NCBI RefSeq assembly: GCF_028307215.1
Contig: NZ_JAQMHV010000004.1
Coordinates: forward strand, 124,001 to 188,000
Reading direction: 5' to 3'
Length of the DNA stretch: 64,000 nucleotides
From: Falsirhodobacter sp. 20TX0035
GTDB taxonomy: Bacteria; Pseudomonadota; Alphaproteobacteria; Rhodobacterales; Rhodobacteraceae
Numbering within the stretch: position 1 is the first letter of the stretch; each line of letters opens with the position of its first letter. The notes beneath the pieces were generated by a model. That model was not told where the DNA came from and searched no databases. It saw only the letters and a program-made list of their open reading frames with translations. A program made the position numbers and the translations under genes. Below are positions 7,863 through 17,348 of the stretch, piece after piece.

Positions 7863-8870
7863 TCAGGCGGCCTGCGCGATCCCGACCAGATCGCGCAGCG
7901 CGTCCGCCGCGATGGCAAAGCTGCGCTTGCGGGCGACATGGTCGTGGATCATGCCGGTCACCATCACCTCGTCGGGCCGGTAGCGGTCCACGAGGATGCC
8001 CAACTGCTTCCTGACCGTTTCGGGCGATCCGGTGGCCGACACGGCCAGCGCCTCGTTCGAGGAGGCGAGATAGGGCGCGGGCACGATCTCCTCGATGTTC
8101 CTCACCGGGCGCGGCAGGCGGCCGGGGCGCCCCAGACGCAGATTGGCAAAGGCCTGCTGCTGCGAGGTGCGCAGATACGCCCCCTCCTCGTCCGTGTCGG
8201 CGGCGAAGACGTTGGCGGCCAGCATGAAGTGCGGCTTGTCGAGGAAGCGCGACGCGCGGAACGTTTCGCGATACGTGGCGATCGCGTCCTCCAGCGCCTG
8301 AGGGGCGAAATGCGACGCGAAGGCGTAGGGCAGACCCAGATACGCCGCCAGCTGCGCCCCGAACAGGCTGGAGCCGAGGATCCAGACCGGCACCTGCGTC
8401 CCCTCGCCCGGGATGGCGCGGATCTGGGCGTTCAGGGGCGCTTCGTCGAAATACTCGATCAGTTCGACCACGTCCTGCGGGAAAGTATCGCCCGCCTGCA
8501 GGTTGCGGCGCAGGGCGCGGGCGGTGCCCATGTCGGTGCCAGGCGCGCGGCCCAGTCCCAGATCCACCCGGCCGGGGAACAGCGTCGCCAGCGTGCCGAA
8601 CTGTTCAGCGATCACCAGGGGGGCGTGGTTCGGCAGCATGATCCCGCCCGCGCCCACGCGGATGCGCGACGTGTGCGCCGCCACCTGCCCGATCACCACC
8701 GCCGTCGCGGCCGAGGCGATGCCCGGCATGTTGTGATGCTCGGCCAGCCAGAAACGGTGATAGCCCGCAGCCTCGGCGGCCTGCGCCAGATCGACGGTCT
8801 GGGCCAGCGCCTCGGCCGGGGTCTGCCCCTCGGGCACGGGCGACAGGTCGAGCATGGAATAGTGTTGCAT
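7863..8870 (-). CDS. LLM-class flavin-dependent oxidoreductase (luciferase-like)
   Basis: A 335-residue TIM-barrel FMN-dependent monooxygenase of the bacterial-luciferase family (MsnO8/YhbW-like branch). Seen: '[12 protein letters not shown]' start, '[22 protein letters not shown]' near 34-55 with the conserved Ala-Glu-His-His, '[16 protein letters not shown]', '[14 protein letters not shown]' and the terminal '[11 protein letters not shown]'. These enzymes oxidise organic substrates with reduced flavin supplied by another protein. The actual substrate is not predictable. It abuts the opgG stop codon on the opposite strand with no gap. Confidence 0.9.
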   Translation of the reverse strand: MQHYSMLDLSPVPEGQTPAEALAQTVDLAQAAEAAGYHRFWLAEHHNMPGIASAATAVVIGQVAAHTSRIRVGAGGIMLPNHAPLVIAEQFGTLATLFPGRVDLGLGRAPGTDMGTARALRRNLQAGDTFPQDVVELIEYFDEAPLNAQIRAIPGEGTQVPVWILGSSLFGAQLAAYLGLPYAFASHFAPQALEDAIATYRETFRASRFLDKPHFMLAANVFAADTDEEGAYLRTSQQQAFANLRLGRPGRLPRPVRNIEEIVPAPYLASSNEALAVSATGSPETVRKQLGILVDRYRPDEVMVTGMIHDHVARKRSFAIAADALRDLVGIAQAA

Positions 8871-8913
8871 GGGAATCCCCTTTCCCGCCCGATATAGGCG
8901 ACCGTCCGTTCGG

Positions 8914-10791
8914 TTAAAGGGTCATCTGCTGTCCCAGCATGATCGTCCGGTTCGACGGCAGCCGGTAGAAGTCCGTCGCGTCCGAGGCCGAGCGCGTCAT
9001 GGAGATGTAGAGCCGCTTCTGCCAGGAGGGCAGTGCGTGGCTGGTGCCGGTGCGGAAACTGCGGCGGTTCACGAAGAACGACGTGCTCATGATGTCGAAG
9101 CTCTTGCCCTCGCGCCGCACCAGCATCAGGGCCTTGGGCACGTTGGGCGTTTCCATGTAGCCAAAGGACATGCGGATGCGCGAAAAGCGCCCGTCGATCG
9201 GTTCCAGCGCAATACGCGCGTCGTCGGTGACATAGGGCGCGTCGGCCACACTGACCGTCACGATGAAGTTCTGCGCGTGCAGGACGTGGTTGTGCTTGAG
9301 GTTGTGGAGAAGCGCCGGGGGTGCGGCCTCGCTTTCGGACGTCAGGAACACGGCCGTCCCCGGCGCCGTCAGGGGATGGGACTTGTCCAGCATTTCGATC
9401 AGCGAGGTCAGCTTCAGCTGCCCCACCCGCGCCTTTTCCACGACATGGCGGGTGCAGCGCACCCATGTCCACATCAGGACGCACAGCACGGCCGAGATCA
9501 GGACGGGGATGTAGCCGCCATCGGCGAGCTTCGCGGCGTTCGCCATCAGGAACAGCACCTCGATCAGCAGGATGGGCACCATCAGCGCGATCACGCCCAG
9601 AAGCGGCCAGCGCCAGCCCTTGCGGAACAGGATGATGGCAAGGAGGGAGGTGATGACCATGTCCCCCGACACGGCGATCCCGTAGGCGCTGGCAAGATCC
9701 GAGGAGCTTTGGAACACCAGCACCAGCACGATCACCCCGACGGCCAGGATGAAGTTGATGCGCGGGACGTAGATCTGCCCCGCCTGCGTTTCGGACGTGT
9801 GCAGGATGTCCAGCCGCGGCAGAAGCCCCGTCTGCACCGCCTGCTGCACCATCGAAAACGCGCCCGAGATCACAGCCTGGCTCGCGATCACGGTGGCGAA
9901 AGTGGCAAGGATCACCAGCGGCACCAGGGCCCAGGGCGGCGCCATCAGGAAGAACGGATTCTCCGCCATTTCAGGATGGGCCAGCACGGCCGCGCCCTGT
10001 CCCAGATAGGACAGCGCCAGCGCGGGCAGCACGATGGCCGTCCAGGCGATGCGGATCGGGCGGCGGCCGAAATGGCCCATGTCGGCGTACAGCGCCTCAC
10101 CCCCCGTGACGGCGAGGAACACAAGGCCCATGACCGCCAGCGCGCCCGTGCCGTTGGCCGCCACATAGCCCACCGCGTGCAGGGGGTTGAAGGCGTGCAG
10201 GATGCCAGGGTCGTCGCCGATGTGCAGCAGCCCCGTCACCGCCATGGTGACGAACCACACCAGCATGATCGGCCCGAAGAAGATGGACACCTTTCCCGTG
10301 CCCTTGTTCTGCACCAGAAACAGCCCGACGATGATCGCCAGCGTGATGGGCAGCACATAGCGCGCAAGATCCGGCGAAATCAGGCGCATCCCCTCCACGG
10401 CGGACAAGACGGACATGGCGGGCGTGATCATCGCATCCCCGAAGAAGAGCGAGATGCCGACGACGCCGAGCGCCAGCAGCCAGTTCGGCCGCCGCGCCAG
10501 CGCGCGCATGACCAGCGCGACCAGCGACAGCGTTCCGCCCTCGCCCTTGTTGTCGGCGCGCATGACCAGCAGCACGTATTTCAACGACACGATCAGCATG
10601 ATCGTCCACAGAAGAAGCGAGATGATGCCCAGAACCTCGGCCCGCGTGGCGGAGGCGCCGCCGGCGGCGTGCAGCGATTCCCGCAGCGCGTAGATCGGGC
10701 TGGTGCCGATGTCGCCATAGACCACGCCGATGGACCCCAGCACGAGCGCGCGGCCCGACATCGGCGGATGGTGATGGGTCGCGTCGGTCAT
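8914..10791 (-). CDS. kup: Low-affinity potassium uptake transporter Kup
   Basis: A 625-residue inner-membrane K+/H+ symporter of the KUP/HAK/KT family. Seen: the hallmark '[18 protein letters not shown]' near residues 22-39, about twelve hydrophobic segments over the first 460 residues, '[18 protein letters not shown]', '[18 protein letters not shown]' and a hydrophilic C-terminal domain of about 150 residues. ATG 10791 is chosen (GGAAGG upstream). Reading further 5' enters the DedA gene in another frame. Its ATG overlaps the DedA stop as ATGA, so the two are probably translated together. Confidence 0.95.
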   Translation of the reverse strand: MTDATHHHPPMSGRALVLGSIGVVYGDIGTSPIYALRESLHAAGGASATRAEVLGIISLLLWTIMLIVSLKYVLLVMRADNKGEGGTLSLVALVMRALARRPNWLLALGVVGISLFFGDAMITPAMSVLSAVEGMRLISPDLARYVLPITLAIIVGLFLVQNKGTGKVSIFFGPIMLVWFVTMAVTGLLHIGDDPGILHAFNPLHAVGYVAANGTGALAVMGLVFLAVTGGEALYADMGHFGRRPIRIAWTAIVLPALALSYLGQGAAVLAHPEMAENPFFLMAPPWALVPLVILATFATVIASQAVISGAFSMVQQAVQTGLLPRLDILHTSETQAGQIYVPRINFILAVGVIVLVLVFQSSSDLASAYGIAVSGDMVITSLLAIILFRKGWRWPLLGVIALMVPILLIEVLFLMANAAKLADGGYIPVLISAVLCVLMWTWVRCTRHVVEKARVGQLKLTSLIEMLDKSHPLTAPGTAVFLTSESEAAPPALLHNLKHNHVLHAQNFIVTVSVADAPYVTDDARIALEPIDGRFSRIRMSFGYMETPNVPKALMLVRREGKSFDIMSTSFFVNRRSFRTGTSHALPSWQKRLYISMTRSASDATDFYRLPSNRTIMLGQQMTL

Positions 10792-11345
10792 CGTGCACCT
10801 TCCGAAGGGGACGCGGTGAACAGGTTCCAGAGCCAGCCGAGGACGTTGCCCCCGATCTCTCCGGATTTGGGGACAAGGAAGGCCCAGGCCAGCGCGCCCA
10901 GGATGTTCCACCCGATGAAGCGGCGGAAGGGCATCCGCGACAGGCCCGCCATCAGGAAGACGATCGCGCGCAGCGGCCCGAAGAAATGGCCGATCAGCAG
11001 CGCGGCGCCGCCCCAGCGGGCGAAGGCCGAACGGCCCCGTTCGGCCATCTGCGGGTCCTTCGACATCGGCCATTGGTTCAGCACCCAGTGGCCGTAGCGC
11101 CGGCCGAGCCACCAGCTGAAGCTGGAGCCGAGAAGCGCCCCAATCGACGCGCCCGCCCAGATCGGCCCGAAGTCGACGCCGCCCGTCGCGACCAGTGCCC
11201 CCACGCCCACAAGGATGGCGGTGGAGGGGATGAGGATCGACACGATCGGCATCGTTTCGGCCAAGGCAAAGAACAGCGCGATCCAGAAGACCCAGCGGCC
11301 ATGCGCCTCCACGAAGGCGATGATGGTGTCGATCAGGCTGTCCAA
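10788..11345 (-). CDS. DedA/VTT-family membrane protein
   Basis: A 185-residue integral membrane protein of the DedA (SNARE-associated/VTT) family. Members act as proton-linked transporters or lipid flippases, including undecaprenyl-phosphate recyclers. Seen: 'FALAETMPIVSILIPSTAIL' near 24-43 (the family's E-x8-P-G/S-E/T re-entrant region), 'GALLGSSFSWWLGRRYG' and 'IGHFFGPLRAIVFLMAGLSRM' near 117-137, matching the second re-entrant 'F-R/G-P-x-R' motif. The start is read as TTG 11345, with GGAGG eight bases upstream. Longer frames add an Arg-rich tail with no family similarity. It is upstream of, and overlaps, kup. Confidence 0.85.
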   Translation of the reverse strand: MDSLIDTIIAFVEAHGRWVFWIALFFALAETMPIVSILIPSTAILVGVGALVATGGVDFGPIWAGASIGALLGSSFSWWLGRRYGHWVLNQWPMSKDPQMAERGRSAFARWGGAALLIGHFFGPLRAIVFLMAGLSRMPFRRFIGWNILGALAWAFLVPKSGEIGGNVLGWLWNLFTASPSEGAR

Positions 11346-11520
11346 ACGCCGCGCCTCCGGTTGCGATGCCCCTGAACTAGAACGCCGCCGCCCCCGCCGC
11401 AAGCGCGGGATTTGGGCGCTTTCCCTTGGGGTTCGTGTCGCGTATAACCCCTGCAATCGCGCGCCCGGCGGGCGCCTTCACCCAACAAAGGCCGAACGGC
11501 CAAAGCACCCCGAGGACGGC

Positions 11521-12006
11521 ATGAGCAAGCAATCCCCCGAACAGGACGTCGATTTCATCAAGGCGCTGGCTGAACTGCTGAACGCCAATGAGCTGACCGA
11601 ACTGTCGGTGAAGCGCGAATATGGCGATGACGACAGCCTTGAGGTGCGGGTGGTCAAGCAGGTGAACGTGGTCACGACGTCGGTGGCCGCGGCCGCCCCG
11701 GCCCCCGTGGCCGTTGCGGCGCCGTCCGCCGCCCCCGTGGCCGTGGCCGCCGTGGAAGATCCTGCCCAGCATCCGGGCGCCGTCACCTCGCCCATGGTCG
11801 GCACCGCTTATCTGGCCGCCGAACCGGGGGCGGCACCCTTCGTGACCGTGGGGGCCACCGTGTCCGAAGGCCAGACCGTCCTCATCATCGAGGCGATGAA
11901 GACCATGAACCATATCCCCGCCACGAAGTCGGGCACGGTGAAGCGCGTTCTGGTGGCCGATGGCACCCCTGTCGAATTCGGCGCCCCCCTGCTGATCATC
12001 GAGTGA
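11521..12006 (+). CDS. accB: Biotin carboxyl carrier protein of acetyl-CoA carboxylase
   Basis: A 161-residue carrier that holds biotin for acetyl-CoA carboxylase, the first step of fatty-acid synthesis. Seen: an N-terminal helical region (VDFIKALAELLNANELTELSVKREYGD), an Ala/Pro/Val-rich flexible linker at about 57-87, then the biotinyl domain with 'SPMVGTAYLA' and the biotin-lysine motif 'IIEAMKTMNHI' near residues 120-130. The usual EAMKMMN has Thr instead of the second Met, which is common. It is followed after 7 bases by accC. Confidence 0.96.
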   Translation: MSKQSPEQDVDFIKALAELLNANELTELSVKREYGDDDSLEVRVVKQVNVVTTSVAAAAPAPVAVAAPSAAPVAVAAVEDPAQHPGAVTSPMVGTAYLAAEPGAAPFVTVGATVSEGQTVLIIEAMKTMNHIPATKSGTVKRVLVADGTPVEFGAPLLIIE

Positions 12007-12013
12007 GGGGCGG

Positions 12014-13363
12014 ATGTTTTCCAAGATCCTGATCGCCAACCGCGGCGAGATCGCGCTGCGCGTTATCCGGGCCTGCCGCGAGATGGGCATCACCTCGGTC
12101 GCCGTGCACTCCACGGCCGACAGCGACGCGATGCATGTCCGCATGGCCGACGAATCCGTCTGCATCGGGCCGGCGTCGTCTTCGGAAAGCTACCTGAAGA
12201 AGGCGGCCATCATCTCCGCCTGCGAGATTTCGGGCGCGGATGCGGTGCATCCGGGCTATGGCTTCCTGTCGGAAAATGAAGGTTTTGCGCAGGCGCTGGC
12301 CGATCACGGGATCACCTTCATCGGCCCGACGGCGGAACATATCCGCATCATGGGCGACAAGATCACCGCCAAGGAAACCGCCAAGGCGCTGGGCATTCCC
12401 GTTGTGCCGGGATCGGACGGTGGCGTGCCGGACTATGAAACGGCTATCGGTGTGGCGGAAAAGATCGGCTTCCCGGTCATCATCAAGGCCACCGCCGGCG
12501 GTGGCGGGCGCGGCATGAAGGTCGCCCGCAACCCGTCCGAGTTGGAGATCGCCTTCCGCACGGCCCGGTCCGAAGCGAAGGTCGCCTTCGGCAATGACGA
12601 AGTGTATATCGAGAAATACCTTCAAAAGCCGCGTCATATCGAGATTCAGGTCTTCGGGGACGGCAAGGGCAACGCTGTCCATCTGGGCGAACGCGATTGC
12701 TCGCTTCAGCGGCGTCACCAGAAGGTGTTCGAGGAAGCCCCCGGTCCCGCCCTTTCGGCCGAATTGCGCGCGCGCATCGGCAAGATCTGCGCCGAGGCCG
12801 TGGCCAAGATCAACTACATCGGCGCCGGCACGATCGAGTTCCTGTACGAGGATGGCGAGTTCTATTTCATCGAGATGAACACCCGTCTGCAGGTGGAACA
12901 TCCCGTGACCGAGGCCATTTATGGCGTCGATCTGGTGCGCGAGCAGATCCGCGTCGCCTCCGGCCTGCCGCTGTCCTTCACGCAGGATGACCTGGTGATC
13001 AACGGCCATGCCATCGAGGTGCGGATCAACGCCGAGAAGTTGCCGAACTTCTCGCCCTGCCCAGGCCGCGTGAACGTCTATCACGCCCCCGGCGGGCTGG
13101 GCGTGCGCATGGATTCGGCGCTTTACAGCGGCTATTCGATCCCGCCCTATTACGACAGCCTGATCGGCAAGCTGATCGTGCATGGCCGCGACCGGGACGA
13201 GGCGCTGGCCCGCCTGAACCGCGCGTTGGGCGAGCTGATCGTGGACGGGGTGGACACAACGGTTCCGCTGTTCCACGCACTTCTGGAAAACCCCGACATC
13301 CAGGCGGGCGACTACAACATCCACTGGCTGGAAAGATGGCTGGAGGCCACCTACGGCAAGTAA
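12014..13363 (+). CDS. accC: Acetyl-CoA carboxylase, biotin carboxylase subunit
   Basis: A 449-residue ATP-grasp enzyme that carboxylates the biotin on AccB. Seen: 'KILIANRGEIALRVIRACREMGI' start, 'GADAVHPGYGFLSEN', the glycine-rich ATP lid 'ATAGGGGRGMKV' near 160-171, 'ERDCSLQRRHQKVFEEAP', and the catalytic/metal segment 'FIEMNTRLQVEHPVTE' near 286-301. Length and all motifs are standard. Its stop is one base from the GTG of aat, so accB-accC-aat form one tight transcription unit. Confidence 0.98.
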   Translation: MFSKILIANRGEIALRVIRACREMGITSVAVHSTADSDAMHVRMADESVCIGPASSSESYLKKAAIISACEISGADAVHPGYGFLSENEGFAQALADHGITFIGPTAEHIRIMGDKITAKETAKALGIPVVPGSDGGVPDYETAIGVAEKIGFPVIIKATAGGGGRGMKVARNPSELEIAFRTARSEAKVAFGNDEVYIEKYLQKPRHIEIQVFGDGKGNAVHLGERDCSLQRRHQKVFEEAPGPALSAELRARIGKICAEAVAKINYIGAGTIEFLYEDGEFYFIEMNTRLQVEHPVTEAIYGVDLVREQIRVASGLPLSFTQDDLVINGHAIEVRINAEKLPNFSPCPGRVNVYHAPGGLGVRMDSALYSGYSIPPYYDSLIGKLIVHGRDRDEALARLNRALGELIVDGVDTTVPLFHALLENPDIQAGDYNIHWLERWLEATYGK

Positions 13364-13364
13364 G

Positions 13365-14006
13365 GTGCTGACGCCCGATCTGCTTTTGCGGGCCTACGCC
13401 ATGGGGATCTTCCCCATGGCGGACAGTCGGGACGATCCGGACCTGCGCTGGATCGAGCCGCAGCGGCGCGGCATGATTCCGCTTGACGGCTTCCACATCT
13501 CGACCTCCCTGTGCCGGCACCTGCTGAAGGCGGAGTATGAGGTGCATGTGGACCGGGACTTTTCCGCCACTGTCCGGGCCTGCGCCGCGCGGGACGAGAC
13601 GTGGATCAGCCACCGGATCGAGGGGCTTTATCGCGACCTGCACAACGCGGGCCACGCCCATTCGGTGGAGGTGTGGAGCGACGGCCGCCTGATCGGCGGC
13701 ACCTATGGTGTCACCTTAGGCGCGGCGTTCTTCGGGGAAAGCATGTTCTCCCACCGCACGAACGGATCAAAGGTGGCGCTGGCCTGGCTGGTGCATCGCC
13801 TGAACGCGGGGGGCTTCCGGCTGTTCGACACCCAGTTCCTGACGCCGCATCTGGCCAGTCTGGGCGGGCAGGAGATCGGGCGCGCCCGGTACCAGACCCT
13901 TCTGCGCGCGGCCCTGCGGCAGCCGGCAGAATTCCTACCTGTGGGTTACGCACCCACCGCGCAAGACATCGTTCAGCCGTCGCAGTCCAGAACCCAGACG
14001 TCGTAG
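13365..14006 (+). CDS. aat: Leucyl/phenylalanyl-tRNA-protein transferase
   Basis: A 213-residue N-end-rule enzyme that transfers Leu or Phe from tRNA to proteins with N-terminal Lys or Arg, marking them for ClpS/ClpAP. Seen: 'LLLRAYAMGIFPMAD' near 6-20, 'DLRWIEPQRRGMIPLD', 'TWISHRIEGLYRDLH', 'GGTYGVTLGAAFFGESMFS' near 110-128 and 'LFDTQFLTPHLASLGGQEI'. The start is GTG, one base after accC. The 3' end overlaps the oppositely oriented DUF2155 gene by 34 bases. The overlap is real, since both proteins have their conserved ends there. Confidence 0.95.
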   Translation: MLTPDLLLRAYAMGIFPMADSRDDPDLRWIEPQRRGMIPLDGFHISTSLCRHLLKAEYEVHVDRDFSATVRACAARDETWISHRIEGLYRDLHNAGHAHSVEVWSDGRLIGGTYGVTLGAAFFGESMFSHRTNGSKVALAWLVHRLNAGGFRLFDTQFLTPHLASLGGQEIGRARYQTLLRAALRQPAEFLPVGYAPTAQDIVQPSQSRTQTS

Positions 14007-14332
14007 CGCGGATGATCCAGCGCCGACAAGGCAGGGCTGGACGCGATCATCCAGCCGGAAAATACAGGCGTCGCCACCCGTGTGTCCATGATCGTCAGAT
14101 GGGCGTAAGCGTCCGAGGACGGATCGGCCGCCGGAACGCGGCAATCGTCCATCTGGATGGTCAGGAAGCCCTGCGTCACCGTCTGCCCGCGCGACATCGA
14201 AAGGTCGGTCGTGGCGCCGGTAACCTTGTCCAGCCAGCGCACGGTGCCGCCGGCCTGGCTGACCGCGCGTTCCACGTCCTGCGCGGCGACCGGGGTCGCC
14301 AGCAAGGCCAACACCAGACACAGCCGTCTCAT
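13973..14332 (-). CDS. DUF2155 exported protein
   Basis: A 119-residue protein with a signal peptide (MRRLCLVLALLATPVAA) followed by the DUF2155 domain. That domain is common in alphaproteobacteria next to complex I accessory and aat genes. Seen: 'VRWLDKVTGATTDLSM' and the strongly conserved end 'FSGWMIASSPALSALDHPRYDVWVLDC' (positions about 90-117, key residues GWM-SSP-L-HP-YD-W-C). Two cysteines, near residue 65 and at the end, could form a disulfide. Its ATG overlaps the stop of the mlaD-like gene (ATGA). Function is not established for the family. Confidence 0.88.
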   Translation of the reverse strand: MRRLCLVLALLATPVAAQDVERAVSQAGGTVRWLDKVTGATTDLSMSRGQTVTQGFLTIQMDDCRVPAADPSSDAYAHLTIMDTRVATPVFSGWMIASSPALSALDHPRYDVWVLDCDG

Positions 14333-14811
14333 GGCGTGACCGGATCCGTCGCCGCGGCGTCGTCATTGCCGCCCTTGCCGCCGACAAAGGCCAGCAGAAG
14401 CGAGATCAGGCTGACGGAGCCTTGAGTGTCCTCTATCTCGCCACCCGGCTCCACATTCTCAAGCGCGCCACCGGGTTGGATCTCCACGAAGTTCCCGCCC
14501 AGAAGCCCTTCGGAGGAGATGAGGAGCGAGGAATCCACCGGCACCTGGATGTTCTGCGGCACGCTGATCGTCGCGTCTGCGAAGAAGGTCTGAGGGTTCA
14601 GGCTGATATCCGTGACGGTGCCGACCTTGACGCCGGCCAGACGCACATCCGTGCCCACGCCGATGCCGTCCGCCGTGCGGAAGCTGCCATGAAGCGTATA
14701 ACTGCCCGAATGGCCGCCGAGCCCCGCCACCTGCCCTGCATACAGGACGAACGCCGCCGCCACGGCCAGAACCGCACCGCCAACCACCACTTCTGTTGTG
14801 TTCTGAGCCAT
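14329..14811 (-). CDS. mlaD: MlaD-type outer-membrane lipid asymmetry protein
   Basis: A 160-residue single-span MCE protein that forms the periplasmic lipid-binding ring of the Mla phospholipid transporter. Seen: 'EVVVGGAVLAVAAAFVLYAG' as the membrane anchor, then the MCE signature 'FRTADGIGVGTDVRLAGVKVGTV' near residues 43-65, and 'SEGLLGGNFVEIQPGG' near 97-112. It starts at ATG 14811, sharing one base with the NDUFA12 stop (TAATG). The other mla genes (E, F, B, C) are not in the window, an arrangement often seen in Rhodobacterales. Confidence 0.9.
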   Translation of the reverse strand: MAQNTTEVVVGGAVLAVAAAFVLYAGQVAGLGGHSGSYTLHGSFRTADGIGVGTDVRLAGVKVGTVTDISLNPQTFFADATISVPQNIQVPVDSSLLISSEGLLGGNFVEIQPGGALENVEPGGEIEDTQGSVSLISLLLAFVGGKGGNDDAAATDPVTP

Positions 14812-15188
14812 TATTCCGGTTGCCAAGCTTCGTAATCTTTGCGCTGCACGGGCTCCACCCGGCGCAGCGACCCGGCGGGCGCATAGGCCGCCGGGGTTCC
14901 CGTCAGGTTTTCCTGGCGCGGCTTTTCCCATGTCTTGTGAATCAGCGGACGGGTCGTCGGCGGGTCGTTCCAGGTGTGGTGCAGCCAGCCATGCCAGTTC
15001 GTGTCGATGCGGCTGGCCTCGGCCTCACCGTTGTAGATGACCCAGCGGCGCTTGCTGTCCCGGGTCTGGTAGAACACGTTGCCCTGATCGTCTTCGCCGA
15101 CCTTCTGGCCGTTGCGCCACGTCCAGAACTGCGTGTTCAGCGTCTGGCCGTTCCACCAGGTCAATGCCCGCATCAGTGTCTTCAACAT
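14811..15188 (-). CDS. NADH:ubiquinone oxidoreductase accessory subunit, NDUFA12 family
   Basis: A 125-residue homologue of the mitochondrial complex I subunit NDUFA12 (B17.2), found in alphaproteobacteria and attached to the peripheral arm of complex I. Seen: '[31 protein letters not shown]' region (residues about 11-41), '[15 protein letters not shown]', then the signature '[17 protein letters not shown]' near 61-77. The ATG has GGAGG six bases upstream. It heads a three-gene set with mlaD and DUF2155 (TAATG, ATGA overlaps), so all three are probably translated from one message. Confidence 0.93.
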   Translation of the reverse strand: MLKTLMRALTWWNGQTLNTQFWTWRNGQKVGEDDQGNVFYQTRDSKRRWVIYNGEAEASRIDTNWHGWLHHTWNDPPTTRPLIHKTWEKPRQENLTGTPAAYAPAGSLRRVEPVQRKDYEAWQPE

Positions 15189-15266
15189 GCCAAACCTCCG
15201 CCCTTGTTGCCGCATCTATGACAAAAGACGGGGATGGAATCCAGTTCCATCCCCGCCCTGCGTCGG

Positions 15267-16526
15267 TCAGCCCGCCGAAGCCGGCTCTTTCTTGTCGCTG
15301 TGCACGATCAGGGGCTTGGTGCCCTTGGTCACCGCATCCTCGTTCACCACGACCTCTTCCACGCCTTCCAGGCCCGGGAGTTCGAACATGGTGTCCAGCA
15401 GGATGTCTTCCATGATGGACCGCAGGCCGCGGGCACCCGTCTTGCGCTTGATCGCGCGCTTGGCGATCGCGGTCAGCGCGTCGTCGGTGAAGGTCAGGCG
15501 CGTGTCCTCGATGTCGAACAGACGCTGGTACTGCTTCACGAGGGCGTTCTTCGGCTCGGTCAAAATGGTGACCAGCGCCGCCTCGTCCAGATCGGTCAGC
15601 GTGGCCAGAACCGGCAGACGGCCGACGAATTCCGGGATCAGGCCGAACTTCAGCAGATCTTCCGGCTCCAGCTCCGAGAACAGTTCCCCCACGCCGCGGG
15701 CGTCCGGATCCTTGACGTCGGCGCCAAAGCCGATGCCCGACCCCTTGCCGCGCTGCGCGATGATCCGGTCCAGCCCGGCAAAGGCCCCACCGCAGATGAA
15801 CAGGATGTTCGTGGTGTCCACCTGCAGGAATTCCTGCTGCGGATGCTTGCGGCCGCCCTGCGGCGGGACCGACGCGACGGTGCCTTCCATGATCTTCAGA
15901 AGCGCCTGCTGCACGCCTTCGCCCGACACGTCACGAGTGATCGACGGATTGTCGGACTTCCGCGTGATCTTGTCGACCTCATCGATATAGACGATGCCGC
16001 GCTGTGCGCGTTCCACGTTGTATTCCGACGCCTGCAGAAGCTTGAGGATGATGTTCTCCACATCCTCGCCCACATAGCCGGCCTCGGTCAGCGTGGTCGC
16101 GTCGGCCATCGTGAAAGGCACGTCCAGGATGCGGGCCAGCGTCTGGGCCAGCAGCGTCTTGCCGCAGCCCGTCGGTCCGATCAGCAGGATGTTTGACTTC
16201 GAAAGCTCGATATCCGTCTTCGACGAATGGTTCAGACGCTTGTAGTGGTTGTGCACCGCGACCGACAACACGCGCTTGGCGTGCACCTGCCCGATCACGT
16301 AATCGTCCAGGACCTTGCAGATTTCCGCGGGCGCCGGAACGCCCCCCGCCGTCTTCAGGCCGGAGGTCTTCGTCTCCTCGCGGATGATGTCCATGCAAAG
16401 TTCCACGCACTCATCGCAGATGAATACGGTCGGCCCTGCAATAAGCTTGCGAACCTCGTGCTGGCTCTTTCCGCAGAACGAGCAGTAGAGGGTGTTCTTG
16501 CTGTCGCCGCCGGTCGTGTTCGCCAT
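15267..16526 (-). CDS. clpX: ClpX unfoldase, ATP-binding subunit of ClpXP
   Basis: A 419-residue AAA+ unfoldase feeding substrates to ClpP. Seen: the N-terminal zinc-binding domain with C-x2-C pairs 'CSFC' at about 15-18 and 'CDEC' near 37-40, Walker A 'GPTGCGKT' near 120, pore loop 'GYVGED', Walker B 'IVYIDEVDK', sensor 'RRPTGARGLR'-type box (here [19 protein letters not shown]) and the ClpP-docking 'IGFGAD' loop. The start follows GAGGACG. It lies 100 bases after clpP in the same direction, the usual order. Confidence 0.98.
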   Translation of the reverse strand: MANTTGGDSKNTLYCSFCGKSQHEVRKLIAGPTVFICDECVELCMDIIREETKTSGLKTAGGVPAPAEICKVLDDYVIGQVHAKRVLSVAVHNHYKRLNHSSKTDIELSKSNILLIGPTGCGKTLLAQTLARILDVPFTMADATTLTEAGYVGEDVENIILKLLQASEYNVERAQRGIVYIDEVDKITRKSDNPSITRDVSGEGVQQALLKIMEGTVASVPPQGGRKHPQQEFLQVDTTNILFICGGAFAGLDRIIAQRGKGSGIGFGADVKDPDARGVGELFSELEPEDLLKFGLIPEFVGRLPVLATLTDLDEAALVTILTEPKNALVKQYQRLFDIEDTRLTFTDDALTAIAKRAIKRKTGARGLRSIMEDILLDTMFELPGLEGVEEVVVNEDAVTKGTKPLIVHSDKKEPASAG

Positions 16527-16626
16527 GTCGTCCTCTGGGGAAGCCCCCGGCCCCATGCGGGACCGGAACATTAAGGGTCCAATGTAGGCCAGTCACCCGG
16601 CCTCCACAATCGCAAAACGGGCGGCG

Positions 16627-17256
16627 TCAGGCCGCCGGTTCGGCCTTGCCGCGGCTTTCGACGATCTCGTCGATCAGGCCCCAAGCCTTCGCATCCTCGG
16701 CCGACATGAAGTTATCGCGCTCCAGCGCGGCTTCCACCGTCTCGTAATCGTTGCCGGTGTGGCGGACATAGATCTCGTTCAGGCGGCGCTTCAGCTTCTC
16801 GGTCTCGCGCGCGTGGATCATGATGTCGGTCGCCTGACCCTGATACCCGCCCGAGGGCTGGTGCACCATGACGCGGCTGTTCGGGAGCGAGAACCGCATC
16901 CCCTTCTCGCCCGCCGTCAGCAGGAGCGAACCCATGGAGGCCGCCTGCCCGATCACCAGCGTCGACACCTTCGGCTTGATGTACTGCATCGTGTCATAGA
17001 TCGACAGACCGGACGTCACCACGCCGCCGGGGCTGTTGATGTACATGCTGATCTCTTTCGAGGGGTTTTCCGCCTCGAGGAACAGGAGCTGCGCGCAGAT
17101 CAGGCTGGACATGCCGTCATGGACGGGGCCGGACAGGAAGATGATCCGCTCCTTCAGCATGCGCGAGAAGATGTCGTAGGCGCGTTCGCCGCGGCTCGTC
17201 TGTTCGACCACCATCGGGACGAGCGTGTTCATGTAAGTGTCGATCGGATCTTTCAT
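16627..17256 (-). CDS. clpP: ATP-dependent Clp protease proteolytic subunit
   Basis: A 209-residue serine protease that forms the 14-mer chamber of ClpXP and ClpAP. Seen: start '[20 protein letters not shown]', '[11 protein letters not shown]', '[19 protein letters not shown]', nucleophile Ser in '[11 protein letters not shown]' (about residue 104) and His in '[11 protein letters not shown]' (about 129). ATG 17256 is chosen because family members begin here and the longer reading frame adds an unrelated 27 residues. AAGGG lies just upstream. It is directly upstream of clpX. Confidence 0.97.
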   Translation of the reverse strand: MKDPIDTYMNTLVPMVVEQTSRGERAYDIFSRMLKERIIFLSGPVHDGMSSLICAQLLFLEAENPSKEISMYINSPGGVVTSGLSIYDTMQYIKPKVSTLVIGQAASMGSLLLTAGEKGMRFSLPNSRVMVHQPSGGYQGQATDIMIHARETEKLKRRLNEIYVRHTGNDYETVEAALERDNFMSAEDAKAWGLIDEIVESRGKAEPAA

Positions 17257-17348
17257 CTGCCCTGCCCTTCGCATGCGTCGGAACCGCTGTTCCGCAATCT
17301 TCCCCCGAGTCTTAGTCATGCCGGACGGCACCTGCAAGGGCGCGCGGG